The notes below the pieces were generated by a model, which did no database searches, was not told the origin of the DNA, and saw only the letters and a program-made list of their open reading frames with translations. A program made the translations under genes and the position numbers. DNA of 27,422 bases from Bacteroidota bacterium (GTDB lineage Bacteria > Bacteroidota > Bacteroidia > Bacteroidales > PUMT01): the NCBI GenBank assembly GCA_003556985.1, contig PWPZ01000260.1, positions 1-27,422 on the forward strand, given 5' to 3'. Shown piece after piece: positions 1 through 8,514 of this stretch. Positions within the stretch are counted from its first letter, which is position 1; the number at the start of each line of letters is the position of its first letter.

Positions 1-237
1 GGGCCCAAGGAGATCCGGGCATGGACGATAACCAGGGGGATGAACGCTCCCCAGTCGGCCGGAGTCATTCACAGTGATCTTGAAAGGGGGTTTATCAGGG
101 CCGAAGTAATTAAATATGATGATTTTATCAGCCTGGGTTCCGAATCTGCCTGCAGGGATAAGGGGAAGCTTTCGATCGAAGGAAGGAATTATATAGTTGA
201 AGACGGGGACATTTTGAATATAAGGTTCAACGTTTAA
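1..237 (+). CDS. ychF: Redox-regulated ATPase YchF (OLA1 family), C-terminal end only
   Basis: Partial gene cut by the left edge; the frame is open from base 1 and stops with TAA at 235-237. The 78 visible residues are the TGS domain that ends YchF proteins. Recognisable pieces are GPKEIRAWTI at the start, then AGVIHSDLERGFIRAEV, and the end DGDILNIRFNV, close to the family consensus. YchF is an Obg-related P-loop protein that hydrolyses ATP rather than GTP and associates with ribosomes; this is family knowledge, since the G domain is outside the window. The internal ATG at 40 is not a start, because homology continues upstream of it. Identification of the family is secure. Confidence 0.93.
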   Translation, partial: GPKEIRAWTITRGMNAPQSAGVIHSDLERGFIRAEVIKYDDFISLGSESACRDKGKLSIEGRNYIVEDGDILNIRFNV

Positions 238-311
238 AATCCAACGGTCCGGCAATACGGATCGCAGGCTGTAAATATGTGAAGTTTCAACCAATACAGG
301 GCGAATATTCC

Positions 312-2069
312 ATGGTAAACAAGATGCTTTTGCCGTTACATGTTTTGAATATTCCGGAATATCTCTATAACCGGTACTTTTTGGCAGTTTTTTTCCTGCT
401 CGCAGTATTACAGTTAGAAGCACAGGAAAAATTTCCAAATGATACTGCTGCAGCCTATAAGTATTTGCAGGAGAGGGGAGAGGTTTATTTCAGCTTTGAG
501 GCTTCTTCCAAAGAGGTTAGCCGCCTTAGCCGTATTGTTTCGGTCGACAGCTATAGAGACGGTATCGCCTTTGCTTATGCCAACCGCAAAGAGTTTGATG
601 CTTTCCTTGAAGAATCCCTGGAATTTACCGTATACAGTCCCCCGGGAGAATGGCACAGGGAACTACCTTCTTTGAAGGGGGAATGGAATTATTACCCCTC
701 CTATGAGGAATATACCGGGATGATGCAGGCATGGGCTTCCGGATATTCTCATATTTGCGAATATATCGATGCCGGCCCCACAACTGAGGGAAGAAGAATC
801 CTCTTTTTAAAAATAACCGGCGACAAAACCGCTTCCGACCCAAAGCCTGCCTTCATGTATTCTTCCACCATGCACGGCGATGAAACGGTCGGATTTATTC
901 TGATGCTCAGGCTTGTCGAATATCTTCTGGTAAACTACCCCCGGGATCCCCAGGTGGAAATGCTGATGGATAATCTGGAAATATGGATCAATCCCCTTGC
1001 CAATCCTGACGGAAGCTATTTTGGCGGTGACGGGAACGAGATAATTTCACCCAAAAGGAATAATGCCAATAACATCGACCTGAACAGGAATTTTCCGGAA
1101 CCCGGCATTAGCGAGTACCTGTGGAACGAAGCAGAAGCCGAAACTGCGGCTATGATAAAACTGATGGATTCGGTGCAGTTTATACTTTCGGCCAATCTTC
1201 ACGGGGGAACCGAGGTTATGAATTATCCATGGGATTACCGCCGGGAAAGACATGCCGATGACGGGTGGTTTGAATATATATGCCGTGAATATGCCGATAC
1301 CGCCCAGCGATACAGTCCACCCAACTACATGACCTTCCTGGGTGGGGTTACCAATGGTTACGACTGGTACCCGATTACCGGCGGACGTCAGGATTATGTA
1401 ACCTGGTTTACCGGGGGGAGGGAGATAACCATGGAAATAAGCGAAACAAAACATCCACCGGCCGGCACTCTTTCCGATTACTGGGAGTATAACCGGCGGT
1501 CGCTGCTGAATTACATGGAGCAGGCCCTGTACGGACTCAGGGGAGAGGTTTACGATGCTGTTACCGGAGATCCGGTGAAGGCCAGAGTTGAAATTTTATC
1601 TCATGATTCAGAGCATTCCCATATATATAGCGATCCTTCTACCGGCTGGTATTTCAGGCTTATAGAACAGGGAGTGTACGACATTATCTTCTCATCACCC
1701 GGGTATCTTAGCGACACTTTATCTGTCAGCACGTGGAACCGTGAAATAAGCAGGCATGATGTCAGCCTGGACCAGGAGTATACTTTTTCTCCATTTCAGG
1801 AAGACGGGGATGAAGACGTTTTCAATGCTTTTTTTTCGCCCGCCGATCATGCTATAATCACAAAGGTAAACCTGCCTGCCTCCACAACTGTAAGTATCGG
1901 CCTGTATGATTACACCGGCCGGAAGGTCAGGGTTCTTTACCACGGTTTGGCAGAACCTGGTCCGGTCGCTCTTTCTTTTGATGCAGGAGGCATCGGGCCA
2001 GGCATTTATATTGTCAGAATCAGAAGCAGCCGGATGACTGCCGGCAGCAGGATTTTGGTTTTCGAATGA
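312..2069 (+). CDS. Secreted M14 zinc carboxypeptidase with T9SS sorting domain
   Basis: Zinc carboxypeptidase of the M14 family, nearest in motif style to the CPN/CPE/CPD (M14B) group. Numbering from the ATG at 312: zinc ligands H188 and E191 in HGDET, NPLANPDG near 227-234, substrate-binding N258-R259 in DLNRNFP, third ligand H297 in NLHGG, and catalytic E375 in TMEISETKHPP. A transthyretin-like regulatory domain (about 407-486) begins at LRGEVYDAVTG, as in M14B enzymes. The last 80 residues look like a type A T9SS sorting domain (YDYTGRKV, then GIYIVRI and a final ILVFE), so the product is probably exported through the outer membrane. A hydrophobic stretch near residues 22-36 suits a signal peptide. 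The start is uncertain: GTG 279, ATG 312 and ATG 324 share the frame; I chose 312 because an AGGG lies about 10 bases upstream. Substrate is unknown. Confidence 0.88.
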   Translation: MVNKMLLPLHVLNIPEYLYNRYFLAVFFLLAVLQLEAQEKFPNDTAAAYKYLQERGEVYFSFEASSKEVSRLSRIVSVDSYRDGIAFAYANRKEFDAFLEESLEFTVYSPPGEWHRELPSLKGEWNYYPSYEEYTGMMQAWASGYSHICEYIDAGPTTEGRRILFLKITGDKTASDPKPAFMYSSTMHGDETVGFILMLRLVEYLLVNYPRDPQVEMLMDNLEIWINPLANPDGSYFGGDGNEIISPKRNNANNIDLNRNFPEPGISEYLWNEAEAETAAMIKLMDSVQFILSANLHGGTEVMNYPWDYRRERHADDGWFEYICREYADTAQRYSPPNYMTFLGGVTNGYDWYPITGGRQDYVTWFTGGREITMEISETKHPPAGTLSDYWEYNRRSLLNYMEQALYGLRGEVYDAVTGDPVKARVEILSHDSEHSHIYSDPSTGWYFRLIEQGVYDIIFSSPGYLSDTLSVSTWNREISRHDVSLDQEYTFSPFQEDGDEDVFNAFFSPADHAIITKVNLPASTTVSIGLYDYTGRKVRVLYHGLAEPGPVALSFDAGGIGPGIYIVRIRSSRMTAGSRILVFE

Positions 2070-2124
2070 TCCGTGTTTTGTTTGTAGTTTTTTTAATGTA
2101 AACCTGTTAAATCTGTTTTTCAAT

Positions 2125-3759
2125 ATGATATTTGAAATACTCACATATACCGTTTCCCGTTTATTGATGGTAATTTGCTTCCTTACAGTCTCTGTTACAG
2201 CCGGGGCTGAGGGATATGATGGCCGCTCCGGCAACCGGCCCGATCTTGTGGTTGGAATTGTTGTGGAAAAGATGCGTTATGACTATCTGACCAGGATGTG
2301 GGACAATTTAGGCGACAATGGTTTCAAAAGGCTTATTGCGGAAGGAAGTTCCTTTGAAAATGCAAGATACGATTACCTTGTAAACCAGTCGGCCGCAGGT
2401 TATGCAACTATTTTTACGGGATCAAATCCCTCTTCTCACGGGATTATATCAGATCAATGGTATAACAGACTTGGTGATGATTACCACTCAAGTGTTTTTG
2501 ATGATAATGTTGTTGCAGTAGGAGGCTCGTTTCTAAACGGCAAAAGGTCACCTGCGGCGCTGCTTTCGCCAACACTGGGAGACGAGCTGAGGATGGCCAG
2601 TGATTTCAGGTCAAGGGTGTTCTCGGTATCCCTGAATGATGTTGCCGCAGTTTTGTCGGGCGGATTTTCAGCTAATTCCGCCTGGTGGTTTGACCATATT
2701 CACGGTGAATGGATGAGCAGCAGTTATTATATTGACTCTCTTCCGGCCTGGGTAAGGGAATTTAATTCCCGGGCACTTGCTGATGTTTATCTGGACAGGA
2801 CGTGGGAGCCTGTTGCAGGGCGTTTTTCCTACTTTAGCAAAAACACCGGTCAGGAGGATGAGTTTTTTAGCTACAACCTGAGAAGGATGCACCGCCGCTC
2901 TGATAATTATTCCCTCATGAAGTCTACACCTTTTGGGAATACCTTCACCAAGGATTTTGCAATGTCGCTGATAATAAATGAACAGCTTGGGAAAATGGGC
3001 CATACCGACATGCTGTTAATAGGATTCTCGGCCACCTCCAGTATTGACGATCAATACGGGACTTTTTCAAAGGAACTGCAGGATGCGTATCTAAGGCTGG
3101 ATCAGGATCTTGCCCACCTTCTTGAATATTTGAATGCCACATACGGTAAATCGGGGGTGCTGGTTTTTCTTACATCCGATCAGGCGGTGGCCTATCCCTC
3201 TTCATATAACATTTCGGCCAGGATACCCGGCGGATCCTTCAGTCCCACCCAGGCCATGTCGCTGCTGCGCAGCTACCTGAACATAACCTTCAGTCCGGCC
3301 GACTGGGTCAGCTCTTATAATGCCGGCATGGTTTACCTTAACCATTCCCAGATTGAAAGAATGGACCTGACCCTTTCCGAGGTGCAGAATGCTTCTTCGA
3401 GGTTTCTCGACCAGTTCTCCGGTGTAGCCGGAAGCATGACCGCCGATGTTTTCCGGAGGAACCATTTTTCTGACGGCATCGGGGCAAAGATACAGGCCGG
3501 TTTTCATCCCAAACGCTCGGGCGACATAATGCTTTATTTACGGCAGGGATGGTATGAAAGGAGCTTTGAGGGCGACAGGCTTACCCTTACTTCATATGAC
3601 CAGCATGTTCCGCTCATCTTTTACGGATCGAACATTGAACGCGGCACATTCAGCCGCCAGGTTAGTCCGGCCGATATTACCCCCACCATTTCAATGATCC
3701 TGGGAATTCCCTTTCCACAGTTTACTACGGGGAAACCAGTTATGGAGATCCTCCGGTAG
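2125..3759 (+). CDS. PafA-like alkaline phosphatase superfamily protein, probable pseudoenzyme
   Basis: Secreted protein of 544 residues whose whole length follows PafA-type (type I phosphodiesterase/alkaline phosphatase) enzymes: LVVGIVV.KMR.DYL at 41-55, TIFTGSNPSSHGI at 95-107, YLRLDQDLA at 322-330, YDQHVPLIFYG at 491-501. The active-site positions are mostly changed. By alignment from memory with PafA, metal ligand D38 is E48, nucleophile T79 is S89, D305 is S305, H309 is D309 and H353 is Q353, while D352 and H486 remain (D352, H494). The PafA active-site Lys and Arg of SLKDR are N and V here (SLNDVAA), and its Asn after the HGI motif is Asp110. A binuclear zinc site is therefore unlikely. 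A signal peptide covers about residues 1-28; ATG 2167 is a possible shorter start. It lies 55 bases after the carboxypeptidase and may share its transcript. Function is unknown; a binding or scaffold role is inference. Confidence 0.85.
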   Translation: MIFEILTYTVSRLLMVICFLTVSVTAGAEGYDGRSGNRPDLVVGIVVEKMRYDYLTRMWDNLGDNGFKRLIAEGSSFENARYDYLVNQSAAGYATIFTGSNPSSHGIISDQWYNRLGDDYHSSVFDDNVVAVGGSFLNGKRSPAALLSPTLGDELRMASDFRSRVFSVSLNDVAAVLSGGFSANSAWWFDHIHGEWMSSSYYIDSLPAWVREFNSRALADVYLDRTWEPVAGRFSYFSKNTGQEDEFFSYNLRRMHRRSDNYSLMKSTPFGNTFTKDFAMSLIINEQLGKMGHTDMLLIGFSATSSIDDQYGTFSKELQDAYLRLDQDLAHLLEYLNATYGKSGVLVFLTSDQAVAYPSSYNISARIPGGSFSPTQAMSLLRSYLNITFSPADWVSSYNAGMVYLNHSQIERMDLTLSEVQNASSRFLDQFSGVAGSMTADVFRRNHFSDGIGAKIQAGFHPKRSGDIMLYLRQGWYERSFEGDRLTLTSYDQHVPLIFYGSNIERGTFSRQVSPADITPTISMILGIPFPQFTTGKPVMEILR

Positions 3760-3990
3760 TTTTTCCATGCAGCCTGATTTGCCGGTCAGGTTTAGCCAAT
3801 GCTCGCCATTATGGAAGCTTGCCGATGCCGGATTACGAATGCAAATTTTCGGGTCCCCGCATTCAAGCTTGCTGGTCCCGTGTACTGCATGCAAACGTGC
3901 AGGTAATTTATAAAACTACTGTCAGCCGGTTATTCAGACAGCCGTCAGCCTGCAGTATTCTGTGAGTCGTCAGTTTAGCAGTATTGTGTA

Positions 3991-4017
3991 TGCCGGCACC
4001 TTTTCTGTGTGCCGGCA
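3991..4017. terminator. Perfect 9-bp hairpin between convergent genes
   Basis: TGCCGGCAC at 3991-3999 pairs perfectly with GTGCCGGCA at 4009-4017 around a 9-base loop. It sits just past the stop of the - strand gene ending at 4024 and 231 bases past the + strand stop at 3759. Neither side has a good T-run, so if it terminates transcription it is a non-canonical, possibly two-way terminator. The rest of 3760-3990 holds no gene. It has short repeats: AAGCTTGC at 3815 and 3865, GCAGTATT at 3952 and 3978, and a GAATGC/GCATTC inverted pair at 3837-3864. Confidence 0.4.
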
Positions 4018-4023
4018 GTTACG

Positions 4024-7000
4024 TTACCATCCGGGTATGAAATTGATTCCCAGTATGCCTCCCTGTAAGCCTCCCTCTATGCCGTCCCGGTGGAAGGGGA
4101 AAGCATAGTAGGGTTCGATTATCATTGCGCCGAATAAATTCACCCTCATTGAAAGCCCTGTGCTGAATACCGGGAATCTTGCATTTTCAGATGTGTCGCT
4201 TCTGTCCAGGGTAGGCCTGGTGTCTGAGGTCCAGGCCACTCCGGCATCCAGGAACAATGCAAGTTCGGAGAACAGGAATCCCGAAGAAATTACCGCCAGC
4301 TGCTCGGGACCGGTAAAGGGAAGCCTTACCTCCAGATTTACCATGGCAATTCTGGTTCCGATAAGCTGATTAATTGAGAAATCGGGGTTCTGAAGCGATT
4401 GCATCTGGTAAAACTGGTTTGAACCATACCCTCTTATGAATCCGGGATAACCGAGGAACATAGGGTAGAACAGGTTGTTCTGTGCAGTGGGACCGTACCG
4501 TCCGCTGTGGTAAAACCTGTATGCAAAGCTCAGGGGATTCTGGAAATGGTATCGCCTGTAATCGGCAAGCACCTGGTAAAACTCCAGTCGGCCGAAATAT
4601 TTGCTTCCCTGCAGGCGGTATCTTTGTCCCCTCATGGGAGAAGCCATTCCGAAATAGGAATTGTCACCCACATATGCCAGGCGGGAGCTGGCAAGATTAA
4701 AACCGTCGGGCGAATCCAGGTTCCTGTCGATCGATTGGCCTACCGGCATACCGAATTCATTATAATAATTGTTGAACTGATCTATCCGGTAATAATACCG
4801 GGCTACCGATCCTCCCGCCTCAAGGCGCCTGGACATTGAGAAGGGATAATAGGCGAAAAGAGATGCCTGGTCTTCAAATGTCCTTATATTAATAAGGGCG
4901 TAGTTAATGAAATCGCCTTCGCGCTCAAGCTGGAGAAAAGCGGAACGGTAGGGAATGTGAGACAGAGAGGCGCCCCATTTAATTCTGCGTTTCTGATTAA
5001 GGTAAGTGCCCATCCCGCCGAAATCATATATTTCACCATTCACGGCAAGTGCGCCGTAAAGTGTGTTATCACCGAGGATGTCGCTGAACAGCATTTCGAC
5101 ACCCCCTGCCATACCTGTACCGTAATATGAACTTACCGCCATTCCCACGCCGGTGTTTCCAATGTAATCAAGCTGGAACTGGGGTCTGTATCTTACCTCG
5201 GTGAATTCTTCGTCCGGGTATCTGATAAATTTATCATTGTCGGCAAGATTCCTGTCGACAATATTTACGGCAACCCGCTGGAAAGGAGGTAACTGGGCTG
5301 CAAGCATATCGATTTTTCCCGGGTCAACCCGTTCCTCAGTGAAATCATCGGGCATGGCAGAATAGACTGAATACCTGCCGTTATTGTAATATGAATAGGC
5401 GATCATCCCGGTCTCCCTTGCAATGCTTATTGCAGGCGAAAGTGATGTGATGCCGCTTATACCAACCGGGTAGTTCGTGGCACGGAATACCTCCGCGGTT
5501 TCTTTCTCGTACCGGTAAAGGTTCCTGAAGCCGTCGCTGTCGGACAAAAAATAAATTGATTTTCCATCGGCCGAAAACTCGGGGTTGACGTTATCTGCTC
5601 CCCGAAATAAGGGCAAAACGGTAATCTCGTTGTTGTTCTCAGTGTCAATCAGTCCCAGATTCAGCTTATAGCCGGGATTCCCGGATTCATCTCCCGGCTG
5701 GGGTTTGTCGGTAGAGAAAACAATATACCGGCCGTCGGGCGACCATGAGGGATGGACATAAGAACGCATGTCGCTGGTAAGTTGAACAACCTCTTTGGAA
5801 TCCATACTGTAGAGGTAAAGGTCGTTTTTTCCGTCAACAAGACCGGTCATTACCATATATTCACCGTCGGGCGACCATGAGGGATTATTGAGAAACGGCA
5901 CTCCCGGCACACTGATTTCCCTTGTCCGCCGAGGACGCCTCATGTCGGCAACCAGAATGCGGCTCTCTCCCTTTGTAACTGCAACATAGGCAAAGTAGCG
6001 GCTGTCAGGCGACCATGTGCCCATTGACTCAAGAAAATTATAGCCGTCAATATCGGTGTTGCGGTTGGAACTTGTCAGGCTCCTGATTGTTTCACCTTTT
6101 TCCGTGTTTGCTATGAAAAGATCAAGGGTGAAGACATTCTTTTCCGAAAAGAATGCCACATATTCACCGTTCGGGCTTATTGAAGGCGACACATTCATCC
6201 TTCCGGCAGTTTCTTCAAACAGTATCTTATTGCCCCTGATCAGGGTATCGGTATTTGCAAGAAGATCGCCGTAATGCATTCGGAATGAGCTCTGCCAGAG
6301 GTCGGAAAGGGTGCTGGCCCTTACTTCCAAAACGTTCTCTATCGCCCTTTCATAGCCGAATTTGGCGGTTTCCCGGAAAAGAGGAGAGATAATTGTGTCG
6401 CCCCATGTTCTGGCAACAAAAGCCCAGAAAGAATGACCCCAGCGGTATGGAAAATATCTGTGGGTGGTGGTCATATCTTTCAATGTGGGGAAATCATTAT
6501 GTTTGATGGCATCCCTCATCCACATCGCCGTTTGGGGATCCACGCTGCCGATAGACAAATATTCAGCCATTCCTTCAACAAACCAGAGGGGCAGGTTTCT
6601 GATTGAATACATGTTTAATGTATCTCCCCTTAAAAGCTGGTTAAACTGGAATGCATGCACAAGTTCGTGACCAAGAACATGGTCGGTCTGGGCATTTGTT
6701 TCCAGCACGGGCATTACTACCCTGTTTTTAAGCGATTCGGTAACACCTCCCGTTCCTATGCCTATCATGCTGCTTACTGCGGTGGTCTGCTGAAAATCAG
6801 GATGATTAGCGTAGATTAAAAGGGGGTTTTGTTTTCTTATGGTGTCATTAAGCGCCCTTGCATGGCGGTAGTACCATTTTTCACTCATATGGGCAATCCG
6901 CTGCAGAACAGAGTCATCTTCAAAATAATGATATATTTCAAAATTTGGGGTGGCAAAAACCTGAAAGTCAAAAGTCTTATATCCGGGCTTTGTTCGACCG

Positions 7001-7116
7001 AAACCCTGGCTCTGGGCCATAAGATCCCCGATGGGGATAAAGAAGATGACTGCCAGGAGTATACCGAAGAAATTTGTTTTCCCGGTATCTGCAATCCAAC
7101 TGAATATTTTCTTCAT
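4024..7116 (-). CDS. Zinc peptidase / TolB-like propeller / outer-membrane barrel fusion protein
   Basis: A 1030-residue exported protein in three parts. After a signal sequence (about 1-34), residues 50-290 form a gluzincin-type peptidase domain (peptidase MA-like): HELVH at 150-154 with a downstream FVEGMAEYLS whose E181 is the likely third zinc ligand. Residues about 300-590 contain PD40/TolB-type repeats, with WSPDSRY, SWSPDGEY, SWSPDGRY and FSADGKS marking successive blades. Residues about 640-1030 alternate like a porin and resemble the D15/surface-antigen barrel, with FIRGYGSNQFY near 893-903 and VNLEVRLPF near 926-934, ending in an aromatic residue (W1030). The likely location is the outer membrane, with propeller and peptidase on one face; which face is not decidable here. 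It is convergent with the PafA-like gene and separated from korB by 363 bases, so it is probably transcribed alone. The substrate and biological role are unknown. Confidence 0.8.
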   Translation of the reverse strand: MKKIFSWIADTGKTNFFGILLAVIFFIPIGDLMAQSQGFGRTKPGYKTFDFQVFATPNFEIYHYFEDDSVLQRIAHMSEKWYYRHARALNDTIRKQNPLLIYANHPDFQQTTAVSSMIGIGTGGVTESLKNRVVMPVLETNAQTDHVLGHELVHAFQFNQLLRGDTLNMYSIRNLPLWFVEGMAEYLSIGSVDPQTAMWMRDAIKHNDFPTLKDMTTTHRYFPYRWGHSFWAFVARTWGDTIISPLFRETAKFGYERAIENVLEVRASTLSDLWQSSFRMHYGDLLANTDTLIRGNKILFEETAGRMNVSPSISPNGEYVAFFSEKNVFTLDLFIANTEKGETIRSLTSSNRNTDIDGYNFLESMGTWSPDSRYFAYVAVTKGESRILVADMRRPRRTREISVPGVPFLNNPSWSPDGEYMVMTGLVDGKNDLYLYSMDSKEVVQLTSDMRSYVHPSWSPDGRYIVFSTDKPQPGDESGNPGYKLNLGLIDTENNNEITVLPLFRGADNVNPEFSADGKSIYFLSDSDGFRNLYRYEKETAEVFRATNYPVGISGITSLSPAISIARETGMIAYSYYNNGRYSVYSAMPDDFTEERVDPGKIDMLAAQLPPFQRVAVNIVDRNLADNDKFIRYPDEEFTEVRYRPQFQLDYIGNTGVGMAVSSYYGTGMAGGVEMLFSDILGDNTLYGALAVNGEIYDFGGMGTYLNQKRRIKWGASLSHIPYRSAFLQLEREGDFINYALINIRTFEDQASLFAYYPFSMSRRLEAGGSVARYYYRIDQFNNYYNEFGMPVGQSIDRNLDSPDGFNLASSRLAYVGDNSYFGMASPMRGQRYRLQGSKYFGRLEFYQVLADYRRYHFQNPLSFAYRFYHSGRYGPTAQNNLFYPMFLGYPGFIRGYGSNQFYQMQSLQNPDFSINQLIGTRIAMVNLEVRLPFTGPEQLAVISSGFLFSELALFLDAGVAWTSDTRPTLDRSDTSENARFPVFSTGLSMRVNLFGAMIIEPYYAFPFHRDGIEGGLQGGILGINFIPGW

Positions 7117-7479
7117 ATCCTGGGTCGTTGATTTAATAATAAGAACGGTAAAATGCAGAGTTTAATATAGCTGTAATTTTTATATACCAAAATATATTCC
7201 AAATCCATATCCATTGTGGGGCATCCTGATAATAAACAAACATAAACAATGCAATGTTTAACCTTAAATAGTGCCGGCTATTACAGAGCGCCGCGAAGGA
7301 CTTGAATTCCCGTCTTTCCCGGGGCATGAAGGTAAATATTTTTATTTTTTTATGAAATCGACTTCCCTTACCGTGGTGCCGATTCTGAAAATGTTGTATT
7401 GCCGGTTCGTCCAGCACGGCAACCTGGCAAAAGTAAAAGTAAGCACAGGGATACAAGATAAGCGGAACGACTGTTCAGC
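7117..7479. other. 363-base intergenic gap, no convincing gene
   Basis: Lies between the start of the barrel-fusion gene and the stop of korB, both on the - strand. Short open frames on either strand have no recognisable motif, begin with weak starts and are low in complexity, so I do not call them. The part at 7117-7270 is AT-rich and holds the candidate -7 box. At 7399-7422 TTGCCG and CGGCAA form a 6-bp hairpin with a 12-base loop that could end the korAB transcript, but no clear U-run follows on the - strand. The remainder (about 7271-7480) is unexplained. Confidence 0.5.
7237..7244 (-). promoter_or_regulatory. Candidate -7 box for the peptidase/propeller/barrel gene
   Basis: Read on the - strand this is TATGTTTG, a full match to the Bacteroidota -7 consensus TAnnTTTG, about 120 bases before the start codon at 7116. 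No TTG lies at the expected 17-23 base distance upstream, so the call is weak. Confidence 0.3.
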
Positions 7480-8514
7480 TTAATCAACATCAAAGGTTTC
7501 ACCGCTGTTAAGCAGGTCATCAACACATTTGATTTTTGATCTTTCTTTTACTGAATCTATCTGCACTTCAACCATGTCGTCATACGTCTCAAACTCTGCC
7601 GATCTTATTACTCCCAGGGCAACGGGCAGGTCGGGTGGTCCCATTTTGCCAAGCATACGATGGACCCCGGGATTTTTTTCATACTGATCGTGAATAAGGA
7701 TATCATCAATTGTAACTCCGTTTAGGCCCACAACCACTCCCTGTAATTTTGTGCCTTTAATCTGAATCCCCTTTTCATTGTTTTTACCGTAAAGCATTGG
7801 CTCACCGTGCTTCAGATGAAGCTGATAATCATCTCTTACTTCTTTGTCGGTAACCTGCCGGTGGGTTTTATCGGCAAAAATGATGCAATTCTGCAGTATT
7901 TCAATTACCGAGGTACCGTCATGCTTTGCCGCCTCATGCATTACTGCGGTCATCATTTTGATATCATTATCCAGAACCCGTGCAAAAAATGTTCCCTGCG
8001 CCCCCATTACCAGACCCGCAGTAACGAAAGGGTGTTCTATGGTTCCGTTAGGAGATGTCTTTGTAATACTTCCTATCGGAGTGGTAGGAGAGTACTGGCC
8101 TTTGGTCAGGCCGTAAATCTGATTGTTGAACAGAAGGATGTTCACATCGAGGTTCCGTCTGATAATATGGATAAAATGATTTCCCCCTATGGCCATCGAA
8201 TCGCCGTCACCTGTTGCTATCCAGACACTCAGGCCTGGATTTGAAAGTTTCACACCTGTTGCAATTGCCATGGCACGCCCGTGAATACCATGAAATCCGT
8301 AGGTGTTGACGTAATAGGGGAAACGGGACGAGCAACCTATTCCGGATACAAATACAAAGTTTTCTTTTTTGTAACCTATTTCGGGAAATACGTTCTCGAC
8401 CGCCTTCAAAACGGCATGTGCCCCACAGCCGGGGCACCATTTTACCATCTGGTCACTTACAAAGTCTTCTTTGCTCAGGTTGATGTCAGAGTGCACTATC
8501 CGGTTAGTTATCAT
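7480..8514 (-). CDS. korB: 2-oxoacid (2-oxoglutarate type):ferredoxin oxidoreductase, beta subunit
   Basis: Thiamine-diphosphate-binding beta subunit of a 2-oxoacid:ferredoxin oxidoreductase, which decarboxylates a 2-oxoacid to an acyl-CoA and passes electrons to ferredoxin. Visible motifs: KWCPGCGAH at 25-33, GDGDSMAIGGNH at 102-113 with NNQIYGLT at 130-137 (the TPP/Mg site). C27, C30, C61 and C210 have nearly the spacing of the four cysteines that hold the [4Fe-4S] cluster in characterised two-subunit enzymes. The length, 344 residues, is normal. The start codon overlaps the end of korA by 11 bases, so the pair is translationally coupled and surely one complex. The motif set fits the KorB/2-oxoglutarate branch best; the exact substrate (2-oxoglutarate versus another 2-oxoacid) cannot be fixed from sequence alone. 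Confidence 0.92.
   Translation of the reverse strand: MITNRIVHSDINLSKEDFVSDQMVKWCPGCGAHAVLKAVENVFPEIGYKKENFVFVSGIGCSSRFPYYVNTYGFHGIHGRAMAIATGVKLSNPGLSVWIATGDGDSMAIGGNHFIHIIRRNLDVNILLFNNQIYGLTKGQYSPTTPIGSITKTSPNGTIEHPFVTAGLVMGAQGTFFARVLDNDIKMMTAVMHEAAKHDGTSVIEILQNCIIFADKTHRQVTDKEVRDDYQLHLKHGEPMLYGKNNEKGIQIKGTKLQGVVVGLNGVTIDDILIHDQYEKNPGVHRMLGKMGPPDLPVALGVIRSAEFETYDDMVEVQIDSVKERSKIKCVDDLLNSGETFDVD

Noticed and set aside
4024..7116. Assignment of the propeller-bearing protein as TolB of the Tol-Pal system
   Set aside because: TolB lacks a HELVH peptidase domain and a barrel, and no tolQ/R/A or pal gene is nearby.
7133..7456. Open frame of 107 codons on the - strand in the gap before the barrel-fusion gene
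   Set aside because: No motif, odd composition, and it spans likely promoter and terminator sequence. I treat the interval as intergenic.
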